DNA of 64,000 bases from Thalassobius sp049116315 (GTDB taxonomy: Bacteria; Pseudomonadota; Alphaproteobacteria; Rhodobacterales; Rhodobacteraceae): the NCBI GenBank assembly GCA_049116315.1, contig JAGDZD010000005.1:248001-312000 (forward strand), given 5' to 3'. The position numbers and the translations under genes were made by a program. Below, piece by piece: positions 24,573 through 33,827 of this stretch. Position 1 is the first letter of the stretch, and each line of letters starts with the position of its first letter. The notes under the pieces are model-generated. The model had not been told where the DNA came from and made no database searches. It was given only the letters and a program-made list of their open reading frames with translations.

Positions 24573-25646
24573 ATGTATTTTCGAACCTGTCGCTCAGCAC
24601 TTGTCCCGGTACTCACCATGGCTTTAACGGTTATGATGATCTGTCCTGCGCCGCTTAACGCCGCGTCGGGTGCGTTCAAAGAGCAGCTTTACGCCGCACT
24701 GGATCTGCAAGACAGCGATCCGGGGCAAAGCCTCCAGCGCTTGTCCGACCTAGCGGCAGAAGGCCATCCCCGCGCTATCGAGCGTTTGGCCTATTTCACG
24801 CTGAAAGGTATCGGAACCCCCGCAGATATTGGCCAAGCGATCACGCTTTATCAACGCGCAGTCACCCTTGGGCATGACCGAGCATTGGTTTCGCTGGCCA
24901 AAGCGCAAATGAGCCAAGGCGCGCATGAGGCCGCCCTGCGTAATCTGACACAGGCGGTCTCCAAAGATGTCCGCGGCGCAGAGGTCAATCTGTTGATCGC
25001 CCATGCCGCCAAAAGACTGGGCCCCTTGTCCAATCCTCACACCGCTTGGCCCGAGTTGCTGACCATGGCCAATACTGGTGATTACACGGCTGCGATGGGG
25101 GCGCTCTATGCGGCGACAAAAACCAAACGCAAATTGCTAGATGACCAGCAAATTGTGCGTCTGTTGACCACCCACGCTGATGACGGCAACGGCAAGGCGG
25201 CGGGGGCGTTGATCCGACATTACCGCCTGACACATGTGGCCCCGGCCAAACATGTGATGGACCGTGTTGCCCTGTTGGATCATAGCGATCTTAGCGCCAC
25301 AACACGGACCGAAGAGGCGCTGCATCTGGCGTTTGTACAGAGACCTTCGACCTTTTGGACCGGGTCTGAAAAAATCCTGCGCGCCGCTCCCAGCGACGCC
25401 TATGCGCGCGGTTTAAGTGTCACGGCCAGTTTGAACCGCAACGCCTATGTGCGGGTGGTCCAAAAAGAGCTGACAGCCTTGGGATACCAGCCCGGTCGCG
25501 CCAATGGGTATCTGCACACACCAACCCTAAGGGCCCTTGGTCAGTTCTGTCGGGATCAGGGCATCGGGCCGCTGTGCCGGCAAGGCCCTCTTAAATCAGC
25601 GGCGATCAAGGCTGTGGCGGCGCAACTGGCTCAGGCGCGCCAGTGA
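24573..25646 (+). CDS. Secreted Sel1-repeat protein with peptidoglycan-binding-like C-terminus
   Basis: 357 residues. The signal peptide ends near PLNAASG (about residue 32). Residues about 45-150 have Sel1/TPR-like repeats (AIERLAYFTLKGIGTPADIG, QAITLYQRAVTLGHDRALV). The C-terminal 80 residues (VVQKELTALGYQPGRANGYLHTPTLRALGQFC) look like a peptidoglycan-binding repeat with two cysteines that could pair. Exported Sel1 proteins often scaffold envelope complexes; in alginate and exopolysaccharide export AlgK-like proteins are examples, but no such cluster is here. The strong RBS is inside a possible hairpin. Confidence 0.82.
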   Translation: MYFRTCRSALVPVLTMALTVMMICPAPLNAASGAFKEQLYAALDLQDSDPGQSLQRLSDLAAEGHPRAIERLAYFTLKGIGTPADIGQAITLYQRAVTLGHDRALVSLAKAQMSQGAHEAALRNLTQAVSKDVRGAEVNLLIAHAAKRLGPLSNPHTAWPELLTMANTGDYTAAMGALYAATKTKRKLLDDQQIVRLLTTHADDGNGKAAGALIRHYRLTHVAPAKHVMDRVALLDHSDLSATTRTEEALHLAFVQRPSTFWTGSEKILRAAPSDAYARGLSVTASLNRNAYVRVVQKELTALGYQPGRANGYLHTPTLRALGQFCRDQGIGPLCRQGPLKSAAIKAVAAQLAQARQ

Positions 25647-25658
25647 TCTTTGCCCACA

Positions 25659-25692
25659 AAAAAACCGCCCCCCAGATGGGGGACGGTTTTGT
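25659..25692. terminator. Bidirectional terminator between Sel1 gene and TRAP permease gene
   Basis: AAAACCGCCCCC and GGGGGACGGTTTT arms around a CAGAT loop lie between two convergent genes. A-runs on the left and T-runs on the right allow termination in both directions. Confidence 0.88.
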
Positions 25693-25712
25693 CATTCAAG
25701 CCTATGGCTAGC

Positions 25713-28067
25713 TTAGTTGCCGATCAGCGCCGGAACAATGGTCACAATCGCAGGGAACATCCACAAGATCGCGATCCCAACAACTTGGATCAGAACAAAG
25801 GGTGCCACACCGCGATAGATGTGTCCTGTCGTGACGCTCGATGGGGCCACGCCGCGCAAGTAGAACAGCGCAAAGCCAAACGGCGGTGTCAGGAAGCTGG
25901 TCTGCAAGTTCACAGCGATCATGATCGTCACCCACTTAGGATCGAAGGTACCGCCATAGATTACCGGCCCAACAATCGGGATCACGATGTAGATGATCTC
26001 TAGGAAATCAAGCACGAAACCAAGCACGAAGAGCACCAACATCACGATCAAGAAGACAGTGAATTCATTATCGAAGCTTTTCAGGAACTGCTGAATATAG
26101 TGCTCTCCCCCAAAGGAAATCACCACCAAGTTCAACAGCTGCGAACCGATCAGGATGGTAAAGACCATCGAGGTCACTTTCGCAGTTTCACGCACCACCG
26201 GTGACAGAACACTGGTTTGATACAGCACCCAGCAAGAGTACAGCAGGCCAAACGCAGCGTAGAGGTAACACGCGTAGGTCACAAAGAAGGCGACCCAGGT
26301 TTCAAAGGAAACCGACGAGGTGTTGATACGCAGATCAAAGTTCATGCCCAAAAGGATCATCAGCCCCACCGCAAAGGTGGAATAGATGATGATCTTGCCA
26401 GACTGATCCTGATCCCGCAGCTTGCGATATGCCGCCAGCATGATCGCGCCACCAGCCCCAAGTGCCGCAGCCGGCGTTGGGTTGGTGATGCCACCAAGGA
26501 TCGATCCCAGAACAGCCACGATCAGAACCAGAGGTGGGAAGACCACCCGGATCAGCTCGTTTTCGGCCAGACGGAGCAGCGCTGTTTTACAGCCATACGC
26601 TGTGATCACCAAAGGCACGGCCAGTAAGATCACGGTCAGACCGGAACTTGCTGTGGTCTTGATCAGAACGATATCCACGATCAATCCCAGAACCACACCC
26701 AAAGCACCGATCACCAAAGGACGACGTTCTGCACTTGGGTTCACTCCGCGTGCAAAGGCCAGAACCAAACCGAACACCAAGAACAAGAACGCAACGCCGG
26801 ATCCGATTGGGGCAGCGGCTGCTGCTTTCTCGGCCCGCTTTGTGGCGATTTCTTCTTCGGTCAGTTTGACGCTCTCTTGTACACCGCCTGCGGCCGCGAT
26901 GGCCTCTTGCTCGGCGATCGCTGTGTCCCAGGCCTCTTGGCCATGCAGCACGATCATCGACGCCTGACAGCTTTCAGACACATTGGTGCGCAACGAGGCA
27001 CTTGAACCGATGTCAGTATAGCTGTCGACAACCAAGTTCTGACTGCCAACAATGCCAACGGAGCTCAGCATGAAGAAGCCACCGATCAGGGCTGCAGGAA
27101 CAGCCAAGAACCATGTCAGGCCTTCATTGCGGGTGATAACAGCGTGGTCGGAATGACCAACGTCAACCGCTGGCGCTTTGCTGGGGTTCAGCAAGGCATA
27201 GCCAAAGGCATAAAGCGCATAGAGCAGAGCCAACATGACACCCGGCAACAGCGCCGCTTGGAACAATGTCCCAACCGAAACCACCGCAGGTTCGCCAAGG
27301 TAGGTCAATGCATCTGTACAGCCCGCTTCAATCGCACGAGATTCCTGCGCGGCGGAGTAAAGGTCACCCGCTAAGGTGCCAAGCAAAACGATCACAATCG
27401 AAGGCGGAATGATCTGCCCCAATGTGCCCGACGCAGCAATCACACCGGTAGACAGCTCTGCACTATAGCCGTTGCGCAGCATGGTCGGCAGCGACAGCAG
27501 CCCCATGGTTACAACGGTTGCGCCCACGATCCCAGTTGAGGCAGCCAAGAAGGCCCCCACAACCACAACAGACACAGCCAAACCACCCGGCAATGGGCCA
27601 AACACCCGCGCCATAGTGGTCAACAGATCGTTCGCGATCTTTGACCGTTCAAGGGTGATCCCCATCAGAACGAACATCAAAACCGCCAACAGAGTCTCGA
27701 TTGACTGCCCCGCCAGAACGCGTTCGTTGATCCGGTTCACAATGAACGAGACATTGCGATCCAGTGCCACTTCCCAGCCTTTGACAAACACCGGCTCTGC
27801 CAAACGAGGCAAGTCGGGATATCTAAAGACCGAGACAATTTCTTCTTTAACGCCACTGGCCACCAGCGTTTGATATGCCTCTGAGGAGGTATCGATCGCC
27901 TGATGGATCAGCAAACCAGCGCTATCAAGCGCGGCGATGATCCCGAAGGAGATGATCCCGGCCCCCGCGATGGCAAACGCCACCGGAAAGCCAGATAGAA
28001 TACCGCCAAACAGGCACATGAATACGATGATCAGGCCGATTTCGACGCCATCAAGTCCTAACAACAT
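25713..28067 (-). CDS. TRAP transporter large permease (DctM family), enlarged
   Basis: 784 residues, against roughly 430-620 in ordinary DctM proteins. The N-terminus (IGLIIVFMCLFGGILSGFPVAFAIAG) and the motifs LLAVLMFVLMGITLERSKIA, GATVVTMGLLSLPTML and ASGTLGQIIPPSIVIVLLGT are typical DctM. After the first half there is an extra block of about 250 residues (roughly 315-570) with several membrane segments and a charged, Ala/Glu-rich loop containing EEEIATKRAEKAAAAAP, before the usual closing part (LDFLEIIYIVIPIVGPVIYG, LQTSFLTPPFGFALFYLRGVAP). It couples solute uptake to a Na+ gradient. It is the last gene of the operon. Confidence 0.93.
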   Translation of the reverse strand: MLLGLDGVEIGLIIVFMCLFGGILSGFPVAFAIAGAGIISFGIIAALDSAGLLIHQAIDTSSEAYQTLVASGVKEEIVSVFRYPDLPRLAEPVFVKGWEVALDRNVSFIVNRINERVLAGQSIETLLAVLMFVLMGITLERSKIANDLLTTMARVFGPLPGGLAVSVVVVGAFLAASTGIVGATVVTMGLLSLPTMLRNGYSAELSTGVIAASGTLGQIIPPSIVIVLLGTLAGDLYSAAQESRAIEAGCTDALTYLGEPAVVSVGTLFQAALLPGVMLALLYALYAFGYALLNPSKAPAVDVGHSDHAVITRNEGLTWFLAVPAALIGGFFMLSSVGIVGSQNLVVDSYTDIGSSASLRTNVSESCQASMIVLHGQEAWDTAIAEQEAIAAAGGVQESVKLTEEEIATKRAEKAAAAAPIGSGVAFLFLVFGLVLAFARGVNPSAERRPLVIGALGVVLGLIVDIVLIKTTASSGLTVILLAVPLVITAYGCKTALLRLAENELIRVVFPPLVLIVAVLGSILGGITNPTPAAALGAGGAIMLAAYRKLRDQDQSGKIIIYSTFAVGLMILLGMNFDLRINTSSVSFETWVAFFVTYACYLYAAFGLLYSCWVLYQTSVLSPVVRETAKVTSMVFTILIGSQLLNLVVISFGGEHYIQQFLKSFDNEFTVFLIVMLVLFVLGFVLDFLEIIYIVIPIVGPVIYGGTFDPKWVTIMIAVNLQTSFLTPPFGFALFYLRGVAPSSVTTGHIYRGVAPFVLIQVVGIAILWMFPAIVTIVPALIGN

Positions 28068-28081
28068 TTCTTAATGTCCTC

Positions 28082-29056
28082 TTAATGCGTGCCTTCAAAG
28101 GCCTCTTCACCTTCGCCAAGTGTGTCCTTGACCAGGTATTTATTTTCACTTTCCTGACCTTCTCTCCATTCAAGGAAAGAGCGGTAGAAAAAGGCGATCC
28201 CGTGCAAGAAGACCATGCCGCAGAATGCGATCAGCAGGATCTTAAACAGGAAGTATCCGCTGAAGCCGTTTGGCGAGAAGCCAATGGTTTCGACATTCCA
28301 ACGCAGCGCGCGGGATTTGTTCAGCAAGCGCTCAAGCGAGTCACTGGCCGAGGGTTTTGGCACGATCAGGTGGCGCCACATGAAGTACCAGCCGTACATC
28401 CAAATTAGCACGGCCGTTGGCACCATGAAGATCAGCGCGCCAAACATGTCGATGACCTTTTTGGTGCGAAAGCGGACCGCAGAATAGACCAAGTCAACGC
28501 GGACGTGGCCGCCTTGAACAAAGGTGTATGTCGCACAAAGTGTGACCACCAAAGCATTGAAAAGCTTAAGTTCTTCTGCGTACCAGCTGATATCATATTG
28601 CAATGGAACACCGAAACCGAACACGATGTCGGGACGGGTGAAGATCCGCTGCATGAACACGATGATAATTTGCTGCAACACCATCAACAAACCGGCCCAA
28701 GCAAAGAAGCGACCAACCGTATTGGCAAACCCTTCCAGAACCCGAACGCAGCCCCACATGAAATTGGGTCGCAAGATCCCAATCAGCGTCACCATCAATG
28801 TGATGTTCAGTACAACAAAGAAAAACTCAACCGAACCGCCGTAATAGACAAAGCGCATCAGCGCTTGTTTGTCGCTCCAATCCAGCCACATGGACGGATT
28901 AGCTACTGCGGTGAAAAAATTGTAGAAACCTTCAAGCACGTTGCCCGAGATGAACTGAAGTAGGCCTTCGCTCTGGAACTGGTCCAGACAGCTGATCGCC
29001 CCCTTCTCTTCCACCATGGGCCGGAAAAAGCCTGTGCAGGTTGTTTGGTCTGCCAT
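28082..29056 (-). CDS. TRAP transporter small permease (DctQ family), enlarged
   Basis: 324 residues, longer than the 160-240 usual for DctQ. Several membrane segments are visible: the first pair about 70-130 (VEFFFVVLNITLMVTLIGI, FFAWAGLLMVLQQIIIVFM), then TFVQGGHVRVDLVYSAVRFRTKKVIDMFGALIFM, the DctQ signature, and a last one near 280-300. Residues 1-65 are an extra N-terminal part ending near NPSMWLDWSDKQ. It sits 14 bases before the large-permease gene and 137 bases after the binding-protein gene. Both permeases being large is consistent with a distinct TRAP subfamily. Confidence 0.9.
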   Translation of the reverse strand: MADQTTCTGFFRPMVEEKGAISCLDQFQSEGLLQFISGNVLEGFYNFFTAVANPSMWLDWSDKQALMRFVYYGGSVEFFFVVLNITLMVTLIGILRPNFMWGCVRVLEGFANTVGRFFAWAGLLMVLQQIIIVFMQRIFTRPDIVFGFGVPLQYDISWYAEELKLFNALVVTLCATYTFVQGGHVRVDLVYSAVRFRTKKVIDMFGALIFMVPTAVLIWMYGWYFMWRHLIVPKPSASDSLERLLNKSRALRWNVETIGFSPNGFSGYFLFKILLIAFCGMVFLHGIAFFYRSFLEWREGQESENKYLVKDTLGEGEEAFEGTH

Positions 29057-29193
29057 GATATGTCCCCTACCCTAGTCAAGGGTCTACGCCGATGCTTCAT
29101 CCAAGACCCATGTCCTCGGAGAGCTCAGGCGCCCATTAAAGTGTGGGGGCAACCAATGGCCGCCCCCACCCAATCCGATTGAACGGATAAGTC

Positions 29194-30285
29194 TTATTCG
29201 CCGCCCAGAACGCGAACGCGCTGCTCAACGTAGTAACCATCCGACTTGTTGATCCAAGATGCGGAAGTTGCCAAAGACGCTTCGAAGCTGGCGCGTGTAC
29301 GGGCATAAAGCTCGTCGCCCATGTCGGCATCTTTAACTTTTGCAGCAGCGGCACCGAATGCATCCCAAACTGAGTCAGGGAATTGCAGAACTTTAACGCC
29401 TTGCGACTGCAGACGCGCCAGTGCGGCACCGTTGTTGGACAGAGTTTCTGACAGCTGCAGCTGAGTTGTCGCCATAGACGCGTAACGCAGGATTGCTTTG
29501 TGCTGGTCAGACAGTTCGTTCCAAACGTCCAAGTTTACGTTGGCTGCAAGTGCTGAACCTGGCTCGTGGAAGCCCGCAGCGTAGTAGATTTTTGCAACTT
29601 CTTGGAAGCCGGCGCGTTCGTCAGCCATTGGGCCAACCCACTCCAGACCGTCCAGAGCACCAGAAGACAGAGCTTGGTACAGTTCGCCGCCTGGGATGTT
29701 CTGAACAGATGCGCCCAGTTCACCCAGTACTTTGCCGCCCTGACCAGGCATACGGAATTTCAAACCGTTGAAGTCGTCGGCGCTGTTGATTTCCTTGCGG
29801 AACCAACCACCAGACTGCGAACCGGAGTTACCCGCCAGCAGGCCTTTGAAGTTGAAGATCTCACCGATCTCATCGTGCAGCTGCTCGCCGCCACCGTGGT
29901 AGTACCAGTTGGTAACTTCTTGTGCGGTACCACCGAAAGGTACAGCAGTGAAGAAGTTCAGCGCTGGGTGCTGACCACCAAAGTAGTAGTCTGCAGAGTG
30001 GTACATGTCGGCCTGACCAGAGGTCACGGCGTCAAATACTTCCAAGGCACCAACCAGTTCGCCAGGTGCTTTTTTGTCGATGGTCAAAGAACCACCAGAC
30101 ATCTCGGAAACCATTTTTTCCATGTAAGATGCTGCATCATCCAGAACAGCAAAACCACGTGGCCATGATGTAACCATGGTCAGTGTGCGCTTGCCCTGTG
30201 CGTATGCTGGCGCCGCCAGCGTGGTGGACGCAACAGCTGCTGTGCCACCCAGTGCTGAGGTTTTCAGAAAAGAACGACGATCCAT
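29194..30285 (-). CDS. TRAP transporter solute-binding protein (DctP; TakP-like)
   Basis: 363 residues. MDRRSFLKTSALGGTAAVAS is a twin-arginine-like signal (RRSFLKT) with cleavage near APAYAQG. The mature protein carries the TakP-type motifs YYFGGQHPALNFFTAVPFG, SGGWFRKEIN, GLKFRMPGQGGKVLGELG and ALSSGALDGLEWVGP. The Arg in FRMPG is the carboxylate-clamping residue of TRAP binding proteins, so the ligand is expected to be an organic acid. TakP itself binds 2-oxo acids, and that is a guess for this protein. It is the first gene of the operon and diverges from the histidine-kinase gene. Confidence 0.93.
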   Translation of the reverse strand: MDRRSFLKTSALGGTAAVASTTLAAPAYAQGKRTLTMVTSWPRGFAVLDDAASYMEKMVSEMSGGSLTIDKKAPGELVGALEVFDAVTSGQADMYHSADYYFGGQHPALNFFTAVPFGGTAQEVTNWYYHGGGEQLHDEIGEIFNFKGLLAGNSGSQSGGWFRKEINSADDFNGLKFRMPGQGGKVLGELGASVQNIPGGELYQALSSGALDGLEWVGPMADERAGFQEVAKIYYAAGFHEPGSALAANVNLDVWNELSDQHKAILRYASMATTQLQLSETLSNNGAALARLQSQGVKVLQFPDSVWDAFGAAAAKVKDADMGDELYARTRASFEASLATSASWINKSDGYYVEQRVRVLGGE

Positions 30286-30346
30286 ATTATATTCCTCCCA
30301 GTTTATAGGTACTGCGCGGGCTCCCTGCTCCCACGCGGATCATTGA

Positions 30347-30362
30347 TAGTGACGTGACACTA
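30347..30362. promoter_or_regulatory. Imperfect palindrome TAGTGACGTGACACTA between TRAP operon and two-component system
   Basis: Arms TAGTG and CACTA flank ACGTGA; a further half-like ACGTGACG follows at 30363-30370. It is 61 bases upstream of the binding-protein ATG and 146 bases upstream of the kinase ATG at 30509. The location fits a binding site for the adjacent LuxR-type response regulator, which is an inference from context. Confidence 0.45.
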
Positions 30363-30508
30363 ACGTGACGTCCTTTCCCAAGGAATACCGACAACTACGT
30401 AGAATGCGCGAAACTGGGCAAAAAATTTGGCCAATTCACCCCTTGTTTATCCGCGGGCCTGTCGGAAAGGCTGGGATTCGCTGGCGATTCGACGTAACGA
30501 TTCGGACC

Positions 30509-31936
30509 ATGCGACGCCTCTTTGAAAGCCTCAAACCCAGCTACGGCCAAAAACTCTTCCTCACCGCGACCTTGCCTTTGGTCTTGGCAGCGGCAGCGAT
30601 TTCCGTTCTTGTGGCCCACCAATCTCGACAACTTGCCGAGCGCGAAATTGCCGCTCTTGAAGTGCAGTTGATCGATGCAAAAAAGGCCGAATTGCGCAAC
30701 TATGTTACGCAAGCACGCAACGGATTTTACTTTATTTACGGATCCGCCTCGCCCAATGACGAAGTTGCAAAACAACAGGTTATGCAGATCCTCTCGGCGA
30801 TGATCTATGGCGAAGAAGGATCCTTCTTTGTTTACGACTATGACGGCACCAATCTGGTCAGCCCGCGCCAAACCCATTTGATCAACGAAAATTGGAACGG
30901 GCGGGTGGATAGCGAAGGCACCCCCGTCGTCGACGAACTGATTCGAATCGCCCGTCAGGGGGCGGGCTATCACAGCTATCTGTGGCCCAAACCCTCGACT
31001 GGGGTCGAAGCGCGCATGATCACTTACGTTACCTCGTTTCCCTCGTGGCAGTGGGCCGTGGGCACAGGTGTTTTCATCGATGACATTGTTGCCACCGTTT
31101 CCGCTGCCCGCGCCGAAGTGGAAAACCGCGTCCGCCAAACCTTCTTCTATATCGGAGCCATCACGCTCTTGGCCCTGCTGTTGGTCTTTATGTCTGGCCA
31201 ATTCATCAATATCCGCGAACGGCGGCTGGCCGATGCCAAACTCAAAGAGCTGACCCAGCGGGTGTTTGATGCCCAAGAAGAAGAGCGCGGCCGGGTTGCC
31301 CGGGAACTCCATGATGGAATCAGCCAAATCCTTGTTGGTGTGCGTTACGCGTTGGACACAACCCGACGACGTTTGGAACAAAAAGATCCCCGCGCCAAAG
31401 AGACCTTAGACAAAGGCTTGTCCAATCTGATTGGCGCCATTCAAGAAGTGCGTCGCATCAGTCGCGACCTAAGGCCCGGAGTTTTGGATGATCTCGGACT
31501 TGGGCCGGCGCTGAACGCGCTGACGGATGACTTTCGCACCCGCACAGGTATTCGCACGGAATTTTCCACCGTGGTGTTTCGCAACCGTCTGGATCAAAAC
31601 AGCAAAACCGCGCTCTATCGGATCGCGCAAGAGGCGCTCACCAATATTGAACGTCACTCTGGAGCCACCGAGGTGAACGTCGATCTGCGTGGGCACCGCA
31701 ATGGTGCGACGCTACGGATCGTCGACAATGGCTGCGGGATCGAACAAAAGCAGGAGCGCCAAGGCAGCCCCGGCGGTCTGGGTCTTCGCAATATTCAAGA
31801 GCGGATCGAACAACTCGAAGGTAATTTGCGCATTCAGTCGGGCCGCAATGGAACCCAGATCGAAGCCCGCATCCCGCTTAGCCACCTGCTGCCGCCCGAA
31901 GAGTCGCTGACCACCAAGAAAAAGGTTTCCCAATGA
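30509..31936 (+). CDS. Cache-domain sensor histidine kinase (NarL-type)
   Basis: 475 residues from the ATG at 30509; a GTG at 30365 is also in frame but gives an unlikely leader. Membrane segments lie near 14-34 (LFLTATLPLVLAAAAISVLV) and 205-225 (YIGAITLLALLLVFMSGQF). Between them is a single-Cache sensor region (EEGSFFVYDYDGTNLVSPRQ, FPSWQWAVGTGVFIDDI) as in carboxylate-sensing kinases. The HisKA_3 motif is RVARELHDGIS with phospho-acceptor His 268, and the HATPase N and G boxes (LYRIAQEALTNIERHSGA; GGLGLRNI) follow. It likely senses the substrate of the divergent TRAP transporter. Confidence 0.93.
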   Translation: MRRLFESLKPSYGQKLFLTATLPLVLAAAAISVLVAHQSRQLAEREIAALEVQLIDAKKAELRNYVTQARNGFYFIYGSASPNDEVAKQQVMQILSAMIYGEEGSFFVYDYDGTNLVSPRQTHLINENWNGRVDSEGTPVVDELIRIARQGAGYHSYLWPKPSTGVEARMITYVTSFPSWQWAVGTGVFIDDIVATVSAARAEVENRVRQTFFYIGAITLLALLLVFMSGQFINIRERRLADAKLKELTQRVFDAQEEERGRVARELHDGISQILVGVRYALDTTRRRLEQKDPRAKETLDKGLSNLIGAIQEVRRISRDLRPGVLDDLGLGPALNALTDDFRTRTGIRTEFSTVVFRNRLDQNSKTALYRIAQEALTNIERHSGATEVNVDLRGHRNGATLRIVDNGCGIEQKQERQGSPGGLGLRNIQERIEQLEGNLRIQSGRNGTQIEARIPLSHLLPPEESLTTKKKVSQ

Positions 31937-32577
31937 GTGATGTCGTCAAAATTGCAATTGTAGATGATCACCCAATGGTCGCCGAAGGGATCCAATCGGT
32001 CTTGGAATCCTATGATGGGATCGAGGTGGTCGCAGCCTATCAAAACGCCCGCACCATCATCGACGAAGTGCAAACCCTTGCGCCGGACGTGATCTTGATG
32101 GATCTCAACATGCCCGATATCGGCGGGCTGACCGCCACCGAAATGATCCTAGAAAGCCGGCCCGAAACCCGCATTCTTATCCTGTCGATGCACGACAGCC
32201 CGGAATACATCCGATCTGCGCTGAACCATGGGGCTTTGGGCTATGTCTTGAAAGACGTGCCCACCGAAGAGATCAAGACCGCGATCGACACAGTGATGCT
32301 TGGTAAGCGCTATTTGTGCACGGGCGCCAAAGGATCACTCTACACCCCAGAGGACAACACCCGCGAACAGCTGACAGGACGCGAGCAGACCGTGTTGCTG
32401 CAACTGGCGCAGGGCAAATCCAACAAAGAGGTGGCTGCGGTGTTAGATATCTCGGTGCGCACGGTTGAAACCCACCGCAAAAACATCAAACGCAAGCTGG
32501 GGATTTCTTCAACTGCGGGCCTGACACGCTATGCCTTAGAGCATGGGGTGCTACAGGGCACTGGTGCAGGATTGTAA
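31933..32577 (+). CDS. LuxR/NarL-family response regulator
   Basis: 214 residues. The receiver domain has the acidic pocket DDHPMVAEG, the phosphorylatable Asp 57 in VILMDLNMPDIGG, and the Lys in YVLKDVPTEE. The C-terminal LuxR helix-turn-helix is LTGREQTVLLQLAQGKSNKEV and SVRTVETHRKNIKRKLG. Its ATG overlaps the kinase stop (ATGA), so the pair is translationally coupled and forms a cognate system. The likely target is the TRAP operon promoter 1.5 kb to the left. Confidence 0.96.
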   Translation: MSDVVKIAIVDDHPMVAEGIQSVLESYDGIEVVAAYQNARTIIDEVQTLAPDVILMDLNMPDIGGLTATEMILESRPETRILILSMHDSPEYIRSALNHGALGYVLKDVPTEEIKTAIDTVMLGKRYLCTGAKGSLYTPEDNTREQLTGREQTVLLQLAQGKSNKEVAAVLDISVRTVETHRKNIKRKLGISSTAGLTRYALEHGVLQGTGAGL

Positions 32578-32671
32578 CGCCTAAGATCTTGCTGCCTATC
32601 GCAGGGCAAGGTCCCCTTGCCTGATGCACGCAAGCCGGGCCTAGTTCCCCTATTTTAGGGGGAGTTGACCC

Positions 32672-33406
32672 ATGTTTACATTTGAACCCGATACATTTGG
32701 GACGCTGAACGCCAGCGACTATGACGCAACCCAGAATCCCGGCACCACGGATCAAACGGTGGCCTTCTTGTCCCAACTCGCCGCTGGCGGGCGCATGTTG
32801 GAACTGGCGATTGGCACCGGGCGCATTGCCTTGCCTTTGTCTTTGGCTGGGCACGATGTTGCTGGGATCGAAGGGTCCCCCGTTATGGTTGCGTTGCTGC
32901 GCCAAAAACCGGGCGGTGAGGCCTTGCATGTCGAAATCGGCGACATGGCGGACGTGGACATTGCTGGCACCTTTGACCACATCTTTTTGGTGTTCAACAC
33001 GTTGTTCAACCTAAACACCCAAGAGGATCAGATCCGACTGTTCCAAAACGTGGCGCAGAAACTGACCCCCGGCGGTAGCTTTTTGGTGGAAACCTTTGTG
33101 CCAGACTTCAAAGATTTTTCGAACCATCAACGGGTCAGCTCAAAGAACATGACCGAGAATTCGGTCTGGTTGGAAGCGGCCCATCATGACCCAGTGGCGC
33201 AGCGGATTGCCTTTCAACGACTGCGCATCACCGAAACGGGCATGAAGCTGGTCCCCTTCCCGATGCGCTATGCTTGGCCCAGCGAGTTGGATCTGATGGC
33301 CCGCCTTGCCGGGCTCAAACTTGAGGACCGCTTTGGCGATTGGGAAAGCGGGCCATTTCATGCGGACAGCAAGATGCATGTGTCAGTCTATCGAAAACCC
33401 GCCTAG
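32672..33406 (+). CDS. Class I SAM-dependent methyltransferase
   Basis: 244 residues. The SAM-binding glycine motif is MLELAIGTGRIALPLSLAG (about residues 46-64), motif II is VAGIEGSPVMVALLRQK, and motif IV is DHIFLVFNTLFNLNTQEDQ. The pattern resembles Methyltransferase_25/UbiE-like small-molecule enzymes. The substrate is not readable. GGGGGAG precedes the start. It lies 95 bases after the response regulator gene. Confidence 0.9.
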   Translation: MFTFEPDTFGTLNASDYDATQNPGTTDQTVAFLSQLAAGGRMLELAIGTGRIALPLSLAGHDVAGIEGSPVMVALLRQKPGGEALHVEIGDMADVDIAGTFDHIFLVFNTLFNLNTQEDQIRLFQNVAQKLTPGGSFLVETFVPDFKDFSNHQRVSSKNMTENSVWLEAAHHDPVAQRIAFQRLRITETGMKLVPFPMRYAWPSELDLMARLAGLKLEDRFGDWESGPFHADSKMHVSVYRKPA

Positions 33407-33525
33407 CTATTACATTTGGCCGATAGACGCTGAAACTTGGCTTTTGGGTGTTAGCGCGACACTGGGCGCTGACATATCCTTTCAGTCGATCATGGGATAT
33501 GCCCCTGTTTTGAAAGGAAAAGAAA

Positions 33526-33825
33526 ATGCTGATCGCACATGTACGGTTTTCGGTTGCCCAAAGAGATGCAAACACAGCCTTGGACACTCTGGTGTCGCAC
33601 GCCGGCACGGTGCGCAAGATGCCGGGATGTTTGGCCTTCACCCCTTTTGTGGACCCAACCACCCCCACAGAGGTCTGCGTGCAGCATGAATGGGACAGCG
33701 CCAGCGCCTTTTCCGGCTACACCGGGTCGGACACGTTTCAAAGTGTCACGCAGGTGCTGCGCCCATTGATGACAGCGCCCCCGATCAGCCGCCGATTTGA
33801 TGCCACTTTGATCGAGACCTCCTAA
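33526..33825 (+). CDS. ABM-domain small protein (quinol monooxygenase-like)
   Basis: 99 residues with the dimeric ferredoxin-like ABM fold: MLIAHVRFSVAQRDANTALD, then MPGCLAFTPFVDPTTPTEVCV, then VQHEWDSASAFSGYTGSDTF. The typical catalytic His/Trp pair is represented by QHEW. Such proteins include YgiN-like quinol monooxygenases and uncharacterised stress proteins. A strong AAAGGAAA ribosome site precedes the ATG. It is two bases before the AraC-type regulator gene, so the two are co-transcribed. Confidence 0.85.
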   Translation: MLIAHVRFSVAQRDANTALDTLVSHAGTVRKMPGCLAFTPFVDPTTPTEVCVQHEWDSASAFSGYTGSDTFQSVTQVLRPLMTAPPISRRFDATLIETS

Positions 33826-33827
33826 TC

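Noticed and set aside
33473..33501. Inverted repeat CATATCC-N15-GGATATG upstream of the ABM gene as a regulator site
   Set aside because: Short arms with a long spacer and no second copy; kept only as a remark in the AraC entry.
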